DNA of 64,000 nt from a virus: IMG/VR virus record IMGVR_UViG_3300042898_000786, positions 1 to 64,000 of that record. The stretch is one strand, 5' to 3'. This document shows positions 1 to 10,636 of this stretch, one piece after another. Numbering within the stretch: position 1 is the first letter of the stretch; the number at the start of each line of letters is the position of its first letter. A model generated the notes under the pieces. It did not search any database. It saw only the letters and a list, made by a program, of their open reading frames with translations, and was not told the DNA's origin. The translations under genes and the position numbers were made by a program.

Positions 1-2
1 CT

Positions 3-521
3 GAAAACGGTGGATTCACCGTAAAGCGTGGTAATGCCGCCAACGTATCGTTCCTGTGGGACGAGACAAACGACCGATTCACTACGGTTGACCAGCCATT
101 GCACGTCGGTAGCCTACCTTCACTAACACCGAGTGGAACAACGACCGACCACTTCATTATGCAGAGCAATGCAAATGGTCAAGCTGGAGTTCTTCGTTTG
201 GCTACGTTTACTGCGGTTGCTAACTATCTCGGTCTTCCCATACACTTCTCACTTGACGACGCTCAGGGTAATGTATCAAAGGCCGCTAACGCATACACGG
301 TTACTCACAACTTTGGGACTAAGGCTGTTATGGCTGAGGTTATTGCATACGCAACTCAAGAGACTGTTATTGTTGATATAACCAGACCCACAGTTAATAC
401 CATTGTAGTTACATTCGGTGGGGCGGTAACGGACAATACACACTACGTTGTATTACAAGCGTCAAAGCGCACTGGTGATACGGTAGCTGGCTCAGTAGAG
501 GGTGACGCTCCTGCCTCATAA
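3..521 (+). CDS. Phage structural protein, C-terminal part (5' end outside window)
   Basis: The frame is open from the left edge, so the true start lies outside the window. The visible 172 residues begin with a WDETNDRF-type segment common in phage fibre or appendage proteins. They end in a beta-rich domain (VTHNFGTKAVMAEV onwards) of the kind seen at the C-termini of tail structural proteins. A TTG near base 99 lies inside this frame and is unlikely to be the start. The gene is followed by a strong terminator and then the first tail-fibre gene, which fits a late structural role. The exact function is unknown. Confidence 0.75.
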   Translation, partial: ENGGFTVKRGNAANVSFLWDETNDRFTTVDQPLHVGSLPSLTPSGTTTDHFIMQSNANGQAGVLRLATFTAVANYLGLPIHFSLDDAQGNVSKAANAYTVTHNFGTKAVMAEVIAYATQETVIVDITRPTVNTIVVTFGGAVTDNTHYVVLQASKRTGDTVAGSVEGDAPAS

Positions 522-551
522 CAATTAATTGCCAATAGCTAAGCAAATATA

Positions 552-580
552 GGGGGGGGCAATGGCCCCCCTTTTATTTT
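552..580 (+). terminator. Rho-independent terminator
   Basis: A G6 run (part of a G8 tract) pairs with C6 across a short CAATG-type loop and is followed by a T-rich tail. It ends the partial structural gene upstream. Confidence 0.85.
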
Positions 581-608
581 GTACTTTTGCTTATGCTGTA
601 TAAGTTTG
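578..608 (+). promoter_or_regulatory. Bacteroidetes-type promoter of the first tail-fibre gene
   Basis: TTTG at 578-581, a 19-nt spacer, then TAAGTTTG at 601-608. This matches the -33 TTG / -7 TAnnTTTG consensus. A second TAnnTTTG (TACTTTTG) lies at 582-589. The ATG is only 7 nt past the -7 box, so the message may be nearly leaderless. Confidence 0.8.
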
Positions 609-615
609 GTAAACT

Positions 616-3600
616 ATGAAGTTTTTATCTCAAATTAATGTCAACACGGAGTACACCCTTCCGATGGTTGATGGAACAAACGGACAGGTGCTATCCACCG
701 ATGGTAATGGTGTTGCTTATTGGGGTACCATCAGTATCGGTTCACTACCCCTCGATGGGCTTTCGGATGTAATCATCACCTCTCCGTCTAGCGACCAAAT
801 GCTACGCTACGGCCTCCGGCAGGGGGATACCGTACCCGTATGGCATAACTTCACGCCGAACTTCCTAACCCCATCATCGTCCATTGATGCGCTTAATGAT
901 GTAACCATTACTAGTGCGGCCACTGGGCAGGTATTACAGTGGAGTGGTAGCGCCTGGGTTAACGCCACAGTTACAAGTGCTGGTTATGTATCTAAGGTAC
1001 AGCACGAGGTAAAGGCCGGTGTGGCGATTACAAAAGGGCAAGCGTTATATGTTACTGGGGCAGATGGCACAAATATGGTTGTAGGTAAAGCCTCAAACGT
1101 ATCTGAAGCTATGTCTTCTAAGACCATAGGTCTAGCCGCCGCTTCTGCCGCAGTAAATGGTAAGTTTTTCGTAATTACCGAGGGTCTTATTGATGGATTA
1201 AATACATCTTCCGCTAACGCAGGTGATGCTGTTTGGTTAGGCGTAGATGGAGCTTTAATCTTTGGACTCACAAACAAACCTGTAGCTCCAGCCCACTTAG
1301 TTTACCTTGGTGTCGTAACCAGAGTAAATCAGAACAACGGAGAGATTTTTGTTAGCATACAGAATGGCTTTGAGCTTAAAGAACTTCACGATGTGCTCAT
1401 CAATGGAGTTACCACCGGACAGCTAATCAGAAGAGAGGCTGATGGTCTTTGGAAGAACTGGACCCCTAACTTCCTTACTTCGCTACCTGCTCACAACCAT
1501 AACGATATATATTATACCGAGGAGGATATTGATGCGTTCTTTGGTGGAGATACTGCCATCGGTGGATACAACCAAAGTAACTGGGATGTAGCTTACAACG
1601 ATAAGATTAACAGCGCATCGTTTAGTACTACCACTGGCGTCCTTACTCTTACTCAGCAAGATACAGGCACCGTAACGGTAGACCTTGATGGTCGCTATCT
1701 TGAGTCTGAGGCTGATACCCTTCAAAGTGTAACATCAAGAGGGTCATCTACAAATACAGATATCCGTATTAAGAGACCAGCTAACAAAGTAGACAATGCT
1801 AGTTGTACAGAGTTACCTTCTAGAGTAGAATTTAACAACGCATTCGTAGCTGGTTCTACTGGTTATACTGTATTCACATACCCAACGTCATCTGTATTTA
1901 GAATATATGGAGACTATGACGGTAATGTGGGTGGGGTTCAACCAGACCTTCAGTTGGGGTTGGGGTACTTGACAGTTAAGAATAGTGGAGCTACTATAGG
2001 CAACGTCGGCATTGGTACGACGGCGCCAGCGGCTCCTCTAGATGTTAACGGTAACGTATACATAAGAGCGGCCGGTGCTTTATATACAAATACAATAGCA
2101 GGTTATTCCACTAATGTTGTTTCTATAGGAGCAAGTACAAATTTTATAGTGCCATCCGGTAATGTCGGAATAAGAACAACTACTCCTCAAAAGTTTTTAG
2201 ACGTAAATGGAAGTGGAATAGTAGCGTCTTTTGGCGGGGGTCTTAGCCCGGGTAGTTTTGCTGGTATTCACTTTGGTTATTCAGAATCATACGTTAATAA
2301 TGATAACTATAAGAAATCAGCATTAGTATTTGAAAGGACAGACAATCACGGTCAAGGCGGTAACGCTTCCGGAAAGATACACTTCCTACTTAATAATATA
2401 GGCTCAGGGTCGGCTACATCTCTGGCCCACTCCGTGATGGTAATTGATACAAACTCTACTGCCACCCAAGGGTCTGCTAGAGTCGGTATAGGAACAACTT
2501 CTCCGAACGCAACTCTTGATGTAAACGGAGCAGCCAACGCCACATCATTCTCGTCAACGGCGTTATTGATTGCAAACGCAGACACAAGCGGAAGTCTTCA
2601 ACCAGACCAAGGAGACCCAGCCAATAAGATTTACTCTTTTAGATGGCAGGGTAATGAGGTCGGATACATTGACACTGACAACAAGATAACATTCTCTGGA
2701 TTCAAGACTCCCGCTGGGACATCATCTCAGTTTTTAAAGGCCAACGGAACGGTTGATTCTAACACATACATCACCTCAACCGCCCTTAATGGATACGCCA
2801 CTGAATCTTGGGTAAACACAAACTATTACAATCGGGACCAGATTGATGACTTCTTCGGTGGGGCTGAGGCCATTAGCGGATACAATAAGTCTAACTGGGA
2901 TGCGGCCTACAACGATAAGATTAACAGCGCATCGTTTAGCACCACGACCGGTGTACTTACGCTCACTCAGCAGGACACAGGCACCGTTACTGTAGACCTC
3001 GACGGTCGATACCTTGAGTCTCTACCTGCTCACAATCACGATGACAGGTACTACACTGAAACAGAATCTGATTCTAGGTATATAAACGCATCTGGAGACA
3101 CAATGAGCGGCAGTTTATCGTTTGATGCGGCTGCTGTAATTAAAAAGAAAATTACTGGCGTTGGTGATAATCCCGTAAAGACCGCATCTGGAGTTTTAGC
3201 GTCTCGTTCTGACAATGGTGGTGGGGCTACGTATTACATTATTGAAACTACTGTACCGCAAGATGATTATCAAATGGGTGGTTTCACCATTGAATTATTT
3301 GGAAGATATGGCGAAACAAATAACAAAACAAAGATTGACCTAGGCGGGTATTGGAATCCGGAGGGGAATGGTGGCTTTGCGGGATTTGAGGCTCACGGTA
3401 CAAACCCAGAGTATAAGCCTACGATTCAAGTCGCGAGAAACAACAACTCTGGTAATACCGCATTTATTATTTCTGGTGTTTCTTGGTCATATCCTGTTAT
3501 TGTTGCAAGAGACCTTTGGTTAGGATACAATAGCACAGATGGTGGGTCATATGGCGAGGGTTGGGTTATTGCTTCTGCAAACAACCTTGATTCTTATTCA

Positions 3601-5874
3601 AATAGAGACACTGTAGTTTGGAGAAATGGATATTCTGATTCTAACCCCGCTGGATATATTACTGGTTATACTGAAACTGATACTCTTTCTTCAGTAACTG
3701 GTAGGGGAGCTACAACTTCTACTCCAATAACTATTAATGGTGGAGGTGCTCAACCTCTTACTTTAACAACAGCTAATGGTTCTCCTTGGCATATTGCTTT
3801 AGTACGTAATGATTTAGGTCTTACTAGTAGAGTATTTGCTTATAACATTCCTTACAATGGTTGGTATTTTGAACATAATATAATTATTGCTGGTAATACA
3901 AACTGGCATAGTGGCAACCTTACCAACCTAAATCAGCTTAGTAACGGTCCTGGATATATCACCTCATCAGGTAATACTAGCGGATACTCTGGGTCTTTAT
4001 TAGCTGACGATAACCGAACAATTTCTCCGTCTGAGATAGGCGCAAATCAATTAAAATTCGGTTTTACTTCTTGGGGAAATAATAATACTTCACCTTGGGC
4101 TGACTACCTACATCTCCGCTCTTACGGGGATGGTTCAGGTGGTTCAGACAATCTTGTTATGTTCAAGAAGTCTGGTATTGGGATGCGTATCTGGCAGCAG
4201 ACATTCGGTTCTGCCACCGCATACTCGTCATACGCTGATGTTTGGACAACCGGAGATTTTACATCTAGCAACGTATCAAGTTGGAATACTGCTTATGGCT
4301 GGGGAGACCACGCCAGTGTAGGTTATGCTACTGAGGAGTTTGTTACTGGTCAAGGTTACCTAACATCCTTACCTGCTCACAACCACGATGACAGGTATTA
4401 CACTGAAACTGAGTCAGACGCTAGATATCCTTTATCCAGAGGTACACTAGGTACAACAACAAATGTTGGTGATGCAACTGGATTTGGAAATAATTTAGCA
4501 TCTGGTACATATACTAGAAATTATGTTGGTCATTCTGGACAAGTGTGGATGTCCCACGATACTGGGGGTAGTACTGGAAATTTTGCATTAGAAGTAACAT
4601 ATTATGGTGCTATGTATGTCCACACAAATGTGGATAGTTCTTCTTGGGTAACAAAGCAAATATGGACTTCAGATACATTTGCTAATAACTCCTCTAACTG
4701 GAATACTGCATTTGGATGGGGTAACCACGCCGGGGCTAATTATATAGTAAGAGGCTCAACGCAATCACCGGGGTCGTGGCCAGAGGCTACAAAATTCCAG
4801 TCGTCGGGAGACATTGGAACTGATACATCGAGTGCTCACTCATTGCAGATTTACTCTGCCGAAGGGAATGACGCATTTATGGCGTTTCACATATCCAACG
4901 ATTTTGCTGTATTTTTTGGTCTTGACAACACCACGAATAGACTCTATACTGGCGGTTGGTCTGATGGAAACAACAAGTATCAACTTTGGGATACTAGAGA
5001 TTTTACATCTACTAACGTATCAAACTGGAACACGGCCTACAACGACAGGATTTCTTCTGCTACAGTAACGGGAACTACTACCAAGACACTTACCCTCACT
5101 CAGGGTGACGGAGGTACCGTTACCGCCTCGTGGACAGATTACGATACTGATAATGACGCGCAGCAATTATCTTACGACCCCGGTGCAAACCAACTCTCTA
5201 TATCTAACGGTAATAGCATTATCCTTACAGGATTAGCTACCGAAGAGTTTGTCACAGGTCAGGGGTATATTACTGGTTCTTATTTACCACTTTCAGGGGG
5301 CACACTAAGTGGCGCCGTTGTTGTAAACTTAGGAAACGTATCTTCTGATACTGTTGCATTTAAGGTGGGTGGTCCGTCAAACTACGACTCCCTTACCATC
5401 GGTATGGAGGACACTCCTGACTATGATGCGTTCATTGCTTCCTATGGTAACGATATACGCTTCTATTCTGGTAAAGGTTTAAGCTCAGAAAACCACAGTT
5501 TCTATTGGTTCACAAGTAAGGCAGGAACAGCACAGCACGGCGTTGTCGCAATGCAGCTTGACCATAATCAGAACTTGACTATTGGTGGAACATTTACCGA
5601 GCAATCATCTATTCGATACAAGGAAAACGTAAAGTCTATACCTAGCGTATCACAGAAGGTAGAGAAACTTGATGCTGTATCCTACAATAAGATTGGGAAC
5701 AAAGAAGAAGAGATTGGTCTCATCGCAGAGGACGTAGCCGAGCTATTCCCAGAGGTAGTAAAATATGATAATGAGGGTAGGCCTGACGGGGTCAACTACT
5801 CTCGCCTGAGCGTAATTTTGCTGAAGGCTGTACAGGAATTAACAGAACGAGTAAACAAGTTAGAAAACAAGTAA
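616..5874 (+). CDS. Giant tail fibre with C-terminal S74 chaperone domain
   Basis: 1752 residues. The body is rich in Gly, Asn, Thr and Ser with phage-fibre repeats: PAHNHxD followed by YYTE occurs around bases 1490, 3025 and 4375, and SNWNTAYxW-type segments recur. Residues about 1660-1752 (SSIRYKENV, EIGLIAEDV, NYSRLSVILLKAVQEL) match the Peptidase_S74 intramolecular chaperone. That domain trimerises fibres and then cleaves itself at the conserved Ser. By family knowledge the mature protein is a trimeric receptor-binding fibre. It starts directly behind a promoter. The second fibre gene begins 1 nt after its stop. Confidence 0.92.
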   Translation: MKFLSQINVNTEYTLPMVDGTNGQVLSTDGNGVAYWGTISIGSLPLDGLSDVIITSPSSDQMLRYGLRQGDTVPVWHNFTPNFLTPSSSIDALNDVTITSAATGQVLQWSGSAWVNATVTSAGYVSKVQHEVKAGVAITKGQALYVTGADGTNMVVGKASNVSEAMSSKTIGLAAASAAVNGKFFVITEGLIDGLNTSSANAGDAVWLGVDGALIFGLTNKPVAPAHLVYLGVVTRVNQNNGEIFVSIQNGFELKELHDVLINGVTTGQLIRREADGLWKNWTPNFLTSLPAHNHNDIYYTEEDIDAFFGGDTAIGGYNQSNWDVAYNDKINSASFSTTTGVLTLTQQDTGTVTVDLDGRYLESEADTLQSVTSRGSSTNTDIRIKRPANKVDNASCTELPSRVEFNNAFVAGSTGYTVFTYPTSSVFRIYGDYDGNVGGVQPDLQLGLGYLTVKNSGATIGNVGIGTTAPAAPLDVNGNVYIRAAGALYTNTIAGYSTNVVSIGASTNFIVPSGNVGIRTTTPQKFLDVNGSGIVASFGGGLSPGSFAGIHFGYSESYVNNDNYKKSALVFERTDNHGQGGNASGKIHFLLNNIGSGSATSLAHSVMVIDTNSTATQGSARVGIGTTSPNATLDVNGAANATSFSSTALLIANADTSGSLQPDQGDPANKIYSFRWQGNEVGYIDTDNKITFSGFKTPAGTSSQFLKANGTVDSNTYITSTALNGYATESWVNTNYYNRDQIDDFFGGAEAISGYNKSNWDAAYNDKINSASFSTTTGVLTLTQQDTGTVTVDLDGRYLESLPAHNHDDRYYTETESDSRYINASGDTMSGSLSFDAAAVIKKKITGVGDNPVKTASGVLASRSDNGGGATYYIIETTVPQDDYQMGGFTIELFGRYGETNNKTKIDLGGYWNPEGNGGFAGFEAHGTNPEYKPTIQVARNNNSGNTAFIISGVSWSYPVIVARDLWLGYNSTDGGSYGEGWVIASANNLDSYSNRDTVVWRNGYSDSNPAGYITGYTETDTLSSVTGRGATTSTPITINGGGAQPLTLTTANGSPWHIALVRNDLGLTSRVFAYNIPYNGWYFEHNIIIAGNTNWHSGNLTNLNQLSNGPGYITSSGNTSGYSGSLLADDNRTISPSEIGANQLKFGFTSWGNNNTSPWADYLHLRSYGDGSGGSDNLVMFKKSGIGMRIWQQTFGSATAYSSYADVWTTGDFTSSNVSSWNTAYGWGDHASVGYATEEFVTGQGYLTSLPAHNHDDRYYTETESDARYPLSRGTLGTTTNVGDATGFGNNLASGTYTRNYVGHSGQVWMSHDTGGSTGNFALEVTYYGAMYVHTNVDSSSWVTKQIWTSDTFANNSSNWNTAFGWGNHAGANYIVRGSTQSPGSWPEATKFQSSGDIGTDTSSAHSLQIYSAEGNDAFMAFHISNDFAVFFGLDNTTNRLYTGGWSDGNNKYQLWDTRDFTSTNVSNWNTAYNDRISSATVTGTTTKTLTLTQGDGGTVTASWTDYDTDNDAQQLSYDPGANQLSISNGNSIILTGLATEEFVTGQGYITGSYLPLSGGTLSGAVVVNLGNVSSDTVAFKVGGPSNYDSLTIGMEDTPDYDAFIASYGNDIRFYSGKGLSSENHSFYWFTSKAGTAQHGVVAMQLDHNQNLTIGGTFTEQSSIRYKENVKSIPSVSQKVEKLDAVSYNKIGNKEEEIGLIAEDVAELFPEVVKYDNEGRPDGVNYSRLSVILLKAVQELTERVNKLENK
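1533..1706 (+). repeat. Fibre repeat, copy 1
   Basis: Encodes a segment of about 58 residues (FFGG..AIGGYN through VDLDGRYLE) that recurs at 2848-3018. The central 30-odd residues are identical, but the DNA differs at many third codon positions. Confidence 0.8.
2848..3018 (+). repeat. Fibre repeat, copy 2
   Basis: Second copy of the segment at 1533-1706. Protein identity is near complete from AYNDKINSASF to the DGRYLES motif, with many synonymous differences. A weaker third relative (AYNDRISSATV, LTLTQGDGGTV) is encoded near 5035-5130. Confidence 0.8.
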
Positions 5875-5875
5875 T

Positions 5876-8800
5876 ATGGCAAATCTTTTAAGTACTACAT
5901 TATCGGGGAACAACCACATAACACTTGGTCCTAATGCAACTTGGTCATCATACTTAAGAGTTGGTGGCAATGGGTATAGTGTAAGTGGAAATGAATATGC
6001 TTCTGTAGTTACCACTAATGGAAACCTTCACCTTGATGCTGGTACTTCAAGGGCAATATACTTAAACCACTATGCTGGAACATCCGGTGTGGCTTTTGGA
6101 AATGGCGCATCTGGAGTTTCTGCTTGGATGGGTGCCGATGGAGACTTATGGAAGGGTAGCGGTGATAATTCTGGAACTCAGTATGTATACAACTCCGGGA
6201 CCTGGGGAATTAGTATTACGGGTAACGCAGGTAGTTTAGACGGCTATGACTATTCTCAATTTACTGGAGTTCTAGCTAGATATATCACTACTGCTAATAA
6301 TGGTACGAGAATTAGAATAACCGCTCCATTTAACACTGACTCAGGTAAGATGTTTAGTGTTGATATTACTATGTATGCTGGATATACTCAATATAAGTAT
6401 ACCGTTAGTGCTTATATGTATAGTACTACTAATCAATGGTATAATCCAAAAGCATTATTTACTGGCGACGGAGCTCCTGACATATATGTAGGTAGAGATA
6501 ACAGCGGTAAGGCTTATATAAGTATTGCCAATGGAGCCTATACTGGAATTGTAGTAAATAATTTAGTTGGTGGATACGTAGCTTCTGAAGTAGATTCTTA
6601 TAGTCCTTGGGTCATTACACTTGATTCCGGCAACGAAAACTCCGTAGGTGTTAGCGTCATAACGACTATCACATCTAATAACATCGGCTCTCAGTCTGTA
6701 AGCTATGCAACTACTGCGGGTTCTATAACCAGCCAGGCAAACTCTGCAACAATAACGGCAACTACGTCAAATACAGCAAATGCAATAGTATTAAGGGACG
6801 GAAGTGGTGATATATATTCTAGATATTCTTTTAGTAATTATGTCAACACAACTAACAATGATGAAAGCGGAATTACTAGATTCATAATTAAAAACGGGGA
6901 CGACTACCACAGGTCAGCCACTACAACCGTTGCCGCAGATATTATTAGAGGTGTTGCATCGGGAAGTTGGGCTATTAACATTACTGGTAGTGCTGGTTCC
7001 GTAACTAATGGAGTCTATACGACTCAAAGCATAAATAATCTTACTGGTGTTTTAAATTTTGGAGTACACAACGCGACCCCATACAACGACGCAACTGGAG
7101 TCAGCAACGGAATCGCCTTTGGTGGGATAGAGTCATCTACATTAAGGACATACGGCATTTTTACTGAATTAGAAAACATTGGAGGGAATTATTCTAAGTT
7201 AACATTAAATTACCACACCGGGATTAGAATTGGAGCATCTTCCTCGTACGGAGGAACAAGGTTTTACAATAATTTTGCGGGTGGTTCAGGCGGTGGCTCT
7301 GTGATATTTTCAGTAGGTAATGGAGATAACCACGTTAGAGTATTAAATAATTTATATGTTACAGGTACTGTAACTGGAAGTAATTTAAGTGGAACTAACA
7401 CAGGCGACCAGACTAATATATCAGGCAACGCTGCGACAGCTACAAGTGCGGGTACAGTAACTGGGTCTTCTACTATAGGAGGATATCTTACATTAGCTAC
7501 TGACTGGGGTGTAAGTCCTTACACAGCAGCTTTTAATATTGTTGGTACACATCCGTCAATGGTTTTTAGAGGCAGTAATGGAGATACACATTACTTAATC
7601 CATATGGATTCTGCTGGAGATATACAATATTATTTTGGACCAGGATATACAACTAATAACTGGACTCAAAGATATACGTTTACCAAAGGTGGGGACTTTA
7701 GTGTTCGTACTGGAAATATTTCAGCATCAGGTACAATTACTGGTTCTAACTTATCAGGCACTAACACAGGAGACCAAACTAATATTAGTGGTAATGCGGC
7801 AACTGCAACATATGCAACTACTGCGGGTGCATTAACCTCAATGAACATCTCTCAGTTCACAAATAATAGTGGATATATTACGGGTACTTATGTTGTTGCC
7901 AATGGAACCAGTGCTGGTGATATTGATGCCGATTGGGGTCAATCATTTAAAACCTTTGACCCGGTACCGAGCGGTACACCACCATTAGCATCACCAAATA
8001 TTAGAACAATAAACATTGGTGAGAACTATGCAAGAAGAACACAATTAGCATTTGATTATGCATCGGATGTTGCTTATTTTAGAAGAAGAAATGACAGTGG
8101 ATGGCAAACTTGGAGAGAGTTTATTCATAGTGGTAATATTGGTTCACAAACTGTAGCAACTGCTGGAAATGCCACAACAGTTGGAGGATTAGCCGTTCAC
8201 GCTGGTAGAAACAATGAAGTAAACAAAATTGTAAGAACAGATGCCAATGGATATATTCAAGCGGGATGGATTAACACAACTTCTGGAGCATTTTCAAGTG
8301 GTATAAATAAAATATATTGTTCTGATGATGACTATATGCGTTATCAAACTCCAGCAAACTTTATATCAAACTTGGGATTAATTACTACTGGTAATATAGG
8401 TTCTCAGTCAGTATCAACAGCAACAAATTTATATGGACTTGGTACCATACAATCAACTTCAACGGGAACATCTTATCAAAATAACTATCAAGTAAGAGAA
8501 AATTCCGGAGGTAGTGGAAATACAAGTGAGATATATGCACCTCAGTTAGCATTCCATTGGGGAGGTATTGTTGCTTCTAGTATTATGATGGAGTCTAGTG
8601 GTAGGATAGCTATTAGAAATAATCCAGGAAGTAGTTATGAGAACTTTATAGCTAATATAGTATACGCTTCCTCCGATATGCGTGCTCCTATCTTCTACGA
8701 TTCTCAGGACACTACATATTATTTAGACCCCAACAGTAGTGTGTCTGGAATTTTTGCAGGTAGTGTGGGAATCAATAACACATCTCCAGTTAATGCTAAT

Positions 8801-10249
8801 TGGGGTAACGCTAGTAATACAAAACAACTGTCCATTAATGCCACTGATTACGCAGTAATAAATCTTTTGGGGGGCTCTAGAAGATTCTCTATGGGGGTCG
8901 GTGATAACATATTTTATATGTGTTATGATAATACAGCTGGTAGACACAATATTACTGTAAGTAGTAGCGGTAGTGTTAGCATACCTGTTGATGTTAGGTC
9001 TCCAATTTTCTACGACTCACAGGATACTGCATATTACGGAGACTTTGCAAGCACGTCAAGAATGAATGCTATAGTTTATGATAATTTATATTTTTCAGGA
9101 GACCAAACGTATGGTTTTATTGGTAGGAATGTTTATGCTGATACTATTAACGGCAGAGGCTCCGACCCATTAGAATTAAACTATTATGATGGTGGTTCTG
9201 TAATCATAGGCACGGGTGCTACAGGAAGTAAGGCATTATATGCTGGTTCATTATTCTCTGGTGGTAGTGCTGTAATAACCGCAGCAAACATCGGCTCTCA
9301 GTCGGTAAGTTATGCTGCATCCGCTGGTGGTGTCTCTTGGGCTAATGTATCAAGCAAGCCATCCAGATGGCTTAATACTACAACCTTAATTGATAACAAC
9401 GAACCAGACACAATAACGGAAAGCGGATTCTGGCAAAGTTATCTTGGCTCTGGGAACCCAACTGGAACTTGGTTTAACTACGTTAATGTAAGGCACTCAA
9501 ATCCTGGGAATGCACACGGATTCCAATTAGGTATGTCTTACTACGACAATAACTTGTGGTTTAGAAGTTATTCGGGTAACGTAACATATCTGTCTTGGTC
9601 TAGGGCACTAGGAACAAACACTGACCCGTATCCATCAAATATGAACCAGTATGTGAGGACCACGGATGACGTTACTCACAACTCTACCACGTCTACGCTG
9701 TTCTTAGTAAACGGACACTCAGATAACACTAAAGGATACCGTATTCACAACACTAGCGGTTCATCTGTCAGTGCAATGTTTACCAACTCATCCAACCAGC
9801 TAGTAATAGCCGCAGGTGCGGTTGACCAGATAAACCTCAATAAGAAGGTATATGTAAACGGTGTGGCACTCGGTGTTAACGTAGCGCCATCAGCAACCGC
9901 TGGACGTATTGACGCCTCCAACGACATCGTGGCATTCTCATCCTCTGACGAACGTCTTAAGGATAACATCACACCCATTGAGAACGCACTTAACAAAGTG
10001 AAGTCACTCACCGGAGTAGAGTTTGACTGGAAGCCAGAACATAAGGAAGCACACGGACACGAAGGACGTGATACGGGTATCATAGCACAGCAGGTGTTAG
10101 CCGTTATGCCATCTGCCGTTAGGACTAACGATACAGGCTACCTAGCCGTACGCTACGAGAAGCTCATCGGTCTCTTGATTGAGGGTATGAAAGAGCAGCA
10201 GACACAGATTGATGAACTTAAAACTAAGCTAGATGGCCTTACAAAGTAG
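5876..10249 (+). CDS. Second giant tail fibre with S74 chaperone domain
   Basis: 1457 residues, starting 1 nt after the previous fibre gene. The body is Gly/Ser/Thr/Asn-rich and carries internal repeats: GTNTGDQTNISGNAATAT occurs twice (near bases 7390 and 7756) and FYDSQDTxYY twice (near 8690 and 9005). Residues about 1355-1457 (SSDERLKDNITPIENAL, DTGIIAQQV, YEKLIGLLIEGMKEQ) are a classic S74 intramolecular chaperone, closer to consensus than that of the first fibre. It probably forms another trimeric fibre or spike, perhaps on the same appendage. Confidence 0.92.
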   Translation: MANLLSTTLSGNNHITLGPNATWSSYLRVGGNGYSVSGNEYASVVTTNGNLHLDAGTSRAIYLNHYAGTSGVAFGNGASGVSAWMGADGDLWKGSGDNSGTQYVYNSGTWGISITGNAGSLDGYDYSQFTGVLARYITTANNGTRIRITAPFNTDSGKMFSVDITMYAGYTQYKYTVSAYMYSTTNQWYNPKALFTGDGAPDIYVGRDNSGKAYISIANGAYTGIVVNNLVGGYVASEVDSYSPWVITLDSGNENSVGVSVITTITSNNIGSQSVSYATTAGSITSQANSATITATTSNTANAIVLRDGSGDIYSRYSFSNYVNTTNNDESGITRFIIKNGDDYHRSATTTVAADIIRGVASGSWAINITGSAGSVTNGVYTTQSINNLTGVLNFGVHNATPYNDATGVSNGIAFGGIESSTLRTYGIFTELENIGGNYSKLTLNYHTGIRIGASSSYGGTRFYNNFAGGSGGGSVIFSVGNGDNHVRVLNNLYVTGTVTGSNLSGTNTGDQTNISGNAATATSAGTVTGSSTIGGYLTLATDWGVSPYTAAFNIVGTHPSMVFRGSNGDTHYLIHMDSAGDIQYYFGPGYTTNNWTQRYTFTKGGDFSVRTGNISASGTITGSNLSGTNTGDQTNISGNAATATYATTAGALTSMNISQFTNNSGYITGTYVVANGTSAGDIDADWGQSFKTFDPVPSGTPPLASPNIRTINIGENYARRTQLAFDYASDVAYFRRRNDSGWQTWREFIHSGNIGSQTVATAGNATTVGGLAVHAGRNNEVNKIVRTDANGYIQAGWINTTSGAFSSGINKIYCSDDDYMRYQTPANFISNLGLITTGNIGSQSVSTATNLYGLGTIQSTSTGTSYQNNYQVRENSGGSGNTSEIYAPQLAFHWGGIVASSIMMESSGRIAIRNNPGSSYENFIANIVYASSDMRAPIFYDSQDTTYYLDPNSSVSGIFAGSVGINNTSPVNANWGNASNTKQLSINATDYAVINLLGGSRRFSMGVGDNIFYMCYDNTAGRHNITVSSSGSVSIPVDVRSPIFYDSQDTAYYGDFASTSRMNAIVYDNLYFSGDQTYGFIGRNVYADTINGRGSDPLELNYYDGGSVIIGTGATGSKALYAGSLFSGGSAVITAANIGSQSVSYAASAGGVSWANVSSKPSRWLNTTTLIDNNEPDTITESGFWQSYLGSGNPTGTWFNYVNVRHSNPGNAHGFQLGMSYYDNNLWFRSYSGNVTYLSWSRALGTNTDPYPSNMNQYVRTTDDVTHNSTTSTLFLVNGHSDNTKGYRIHNTSGSSVSAMFTNSSNQLVIAAGAVDQINLNKKVYVNGVALGVNVAPSATAGRIDASNDIVAFSSSDERLKDNITPIENALNKVKSLTGVEFDWKPEHKEAHGHEGRDTGIIAQQVLAVMPSAVRTNDTGYLAVRYEKLIGLLIEGMKEQQTQIDELKTKLDGLTK

Positions 10250-10628
10250 TGGTGCAATAAGCATAGATAACATCAGGACAGAATTAGGTCAAGCACAGGC
10301 AAACAGCTCGTTGCGTGCGCTATCGGCATTGGCTAATTTTTCTTCTCCTGATGCTATGAGTGAGTTCTATGGCTTCTCCGCCGCAACTGAATACCAGTTC
10401 TATCAAGGAGACGGAGGGGGTTTTGGAAATTTCGCTGAGGCCTGCTCTGATGCATCGAATCCTTTAACTCTATATTCGGCATCTACGTCATTAGCGGTAA
10501 ATGTGTATCTATACAATGATGCTGCATTAACTAGTCCTTTTGACGGAGGTGGCCTATGGTATAAATATGGAGCATCAGTATATGAAATAAGAAACGGTGG
10601 TAAGATAGATGCTGTTCGTGGTTGCTAA
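10233..10628 (+). CDS. Small tail structural protein
   Basis: 131 residues. The ATG overlaps the end of the fibre gene by 17 nt, which suggests translational coupling. The N-terminus (SGAISIDNIRTEL, SLRALSALANFSSPDAMSEFYGF) is a motif set seen at the ends of phage tail or appendage proteins. The rest is beta-rich and Gly/Tyr-rich. Role inferred from position; no enzyme motif seen. Confidence 0.7.
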   Translation: MALQSSGAISIDNIRTELGQAQANSSLRALSALANFSSPDAMSEFYGFSAATEYQFYQGDGGGFGNFAEACSDASNPLTLYSASTSLAVNVYLYNDAALTSPFDGGGLWYKYGASVYEIRNGGKIDAVRGC

Positions 10629-10636
10629 TCTTTTTG

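Noticed and set aside
984-1277. Minus-strand open frames inside the fibre genes
   Set aside because: Shadows of the plus-strand coding sequence with no leaders; the same applies to most opposite-strand frames across long genes.
3940-3990. TCATCAG (reverse of CTGATGA) as a third hammerhead core
   Set aside because: Lies in the fibre coding sequence and lacks the GAAA part and the flanking stems. The same holds for other TCnTCAG hits near 39090, 42470, 45287 and 51747.
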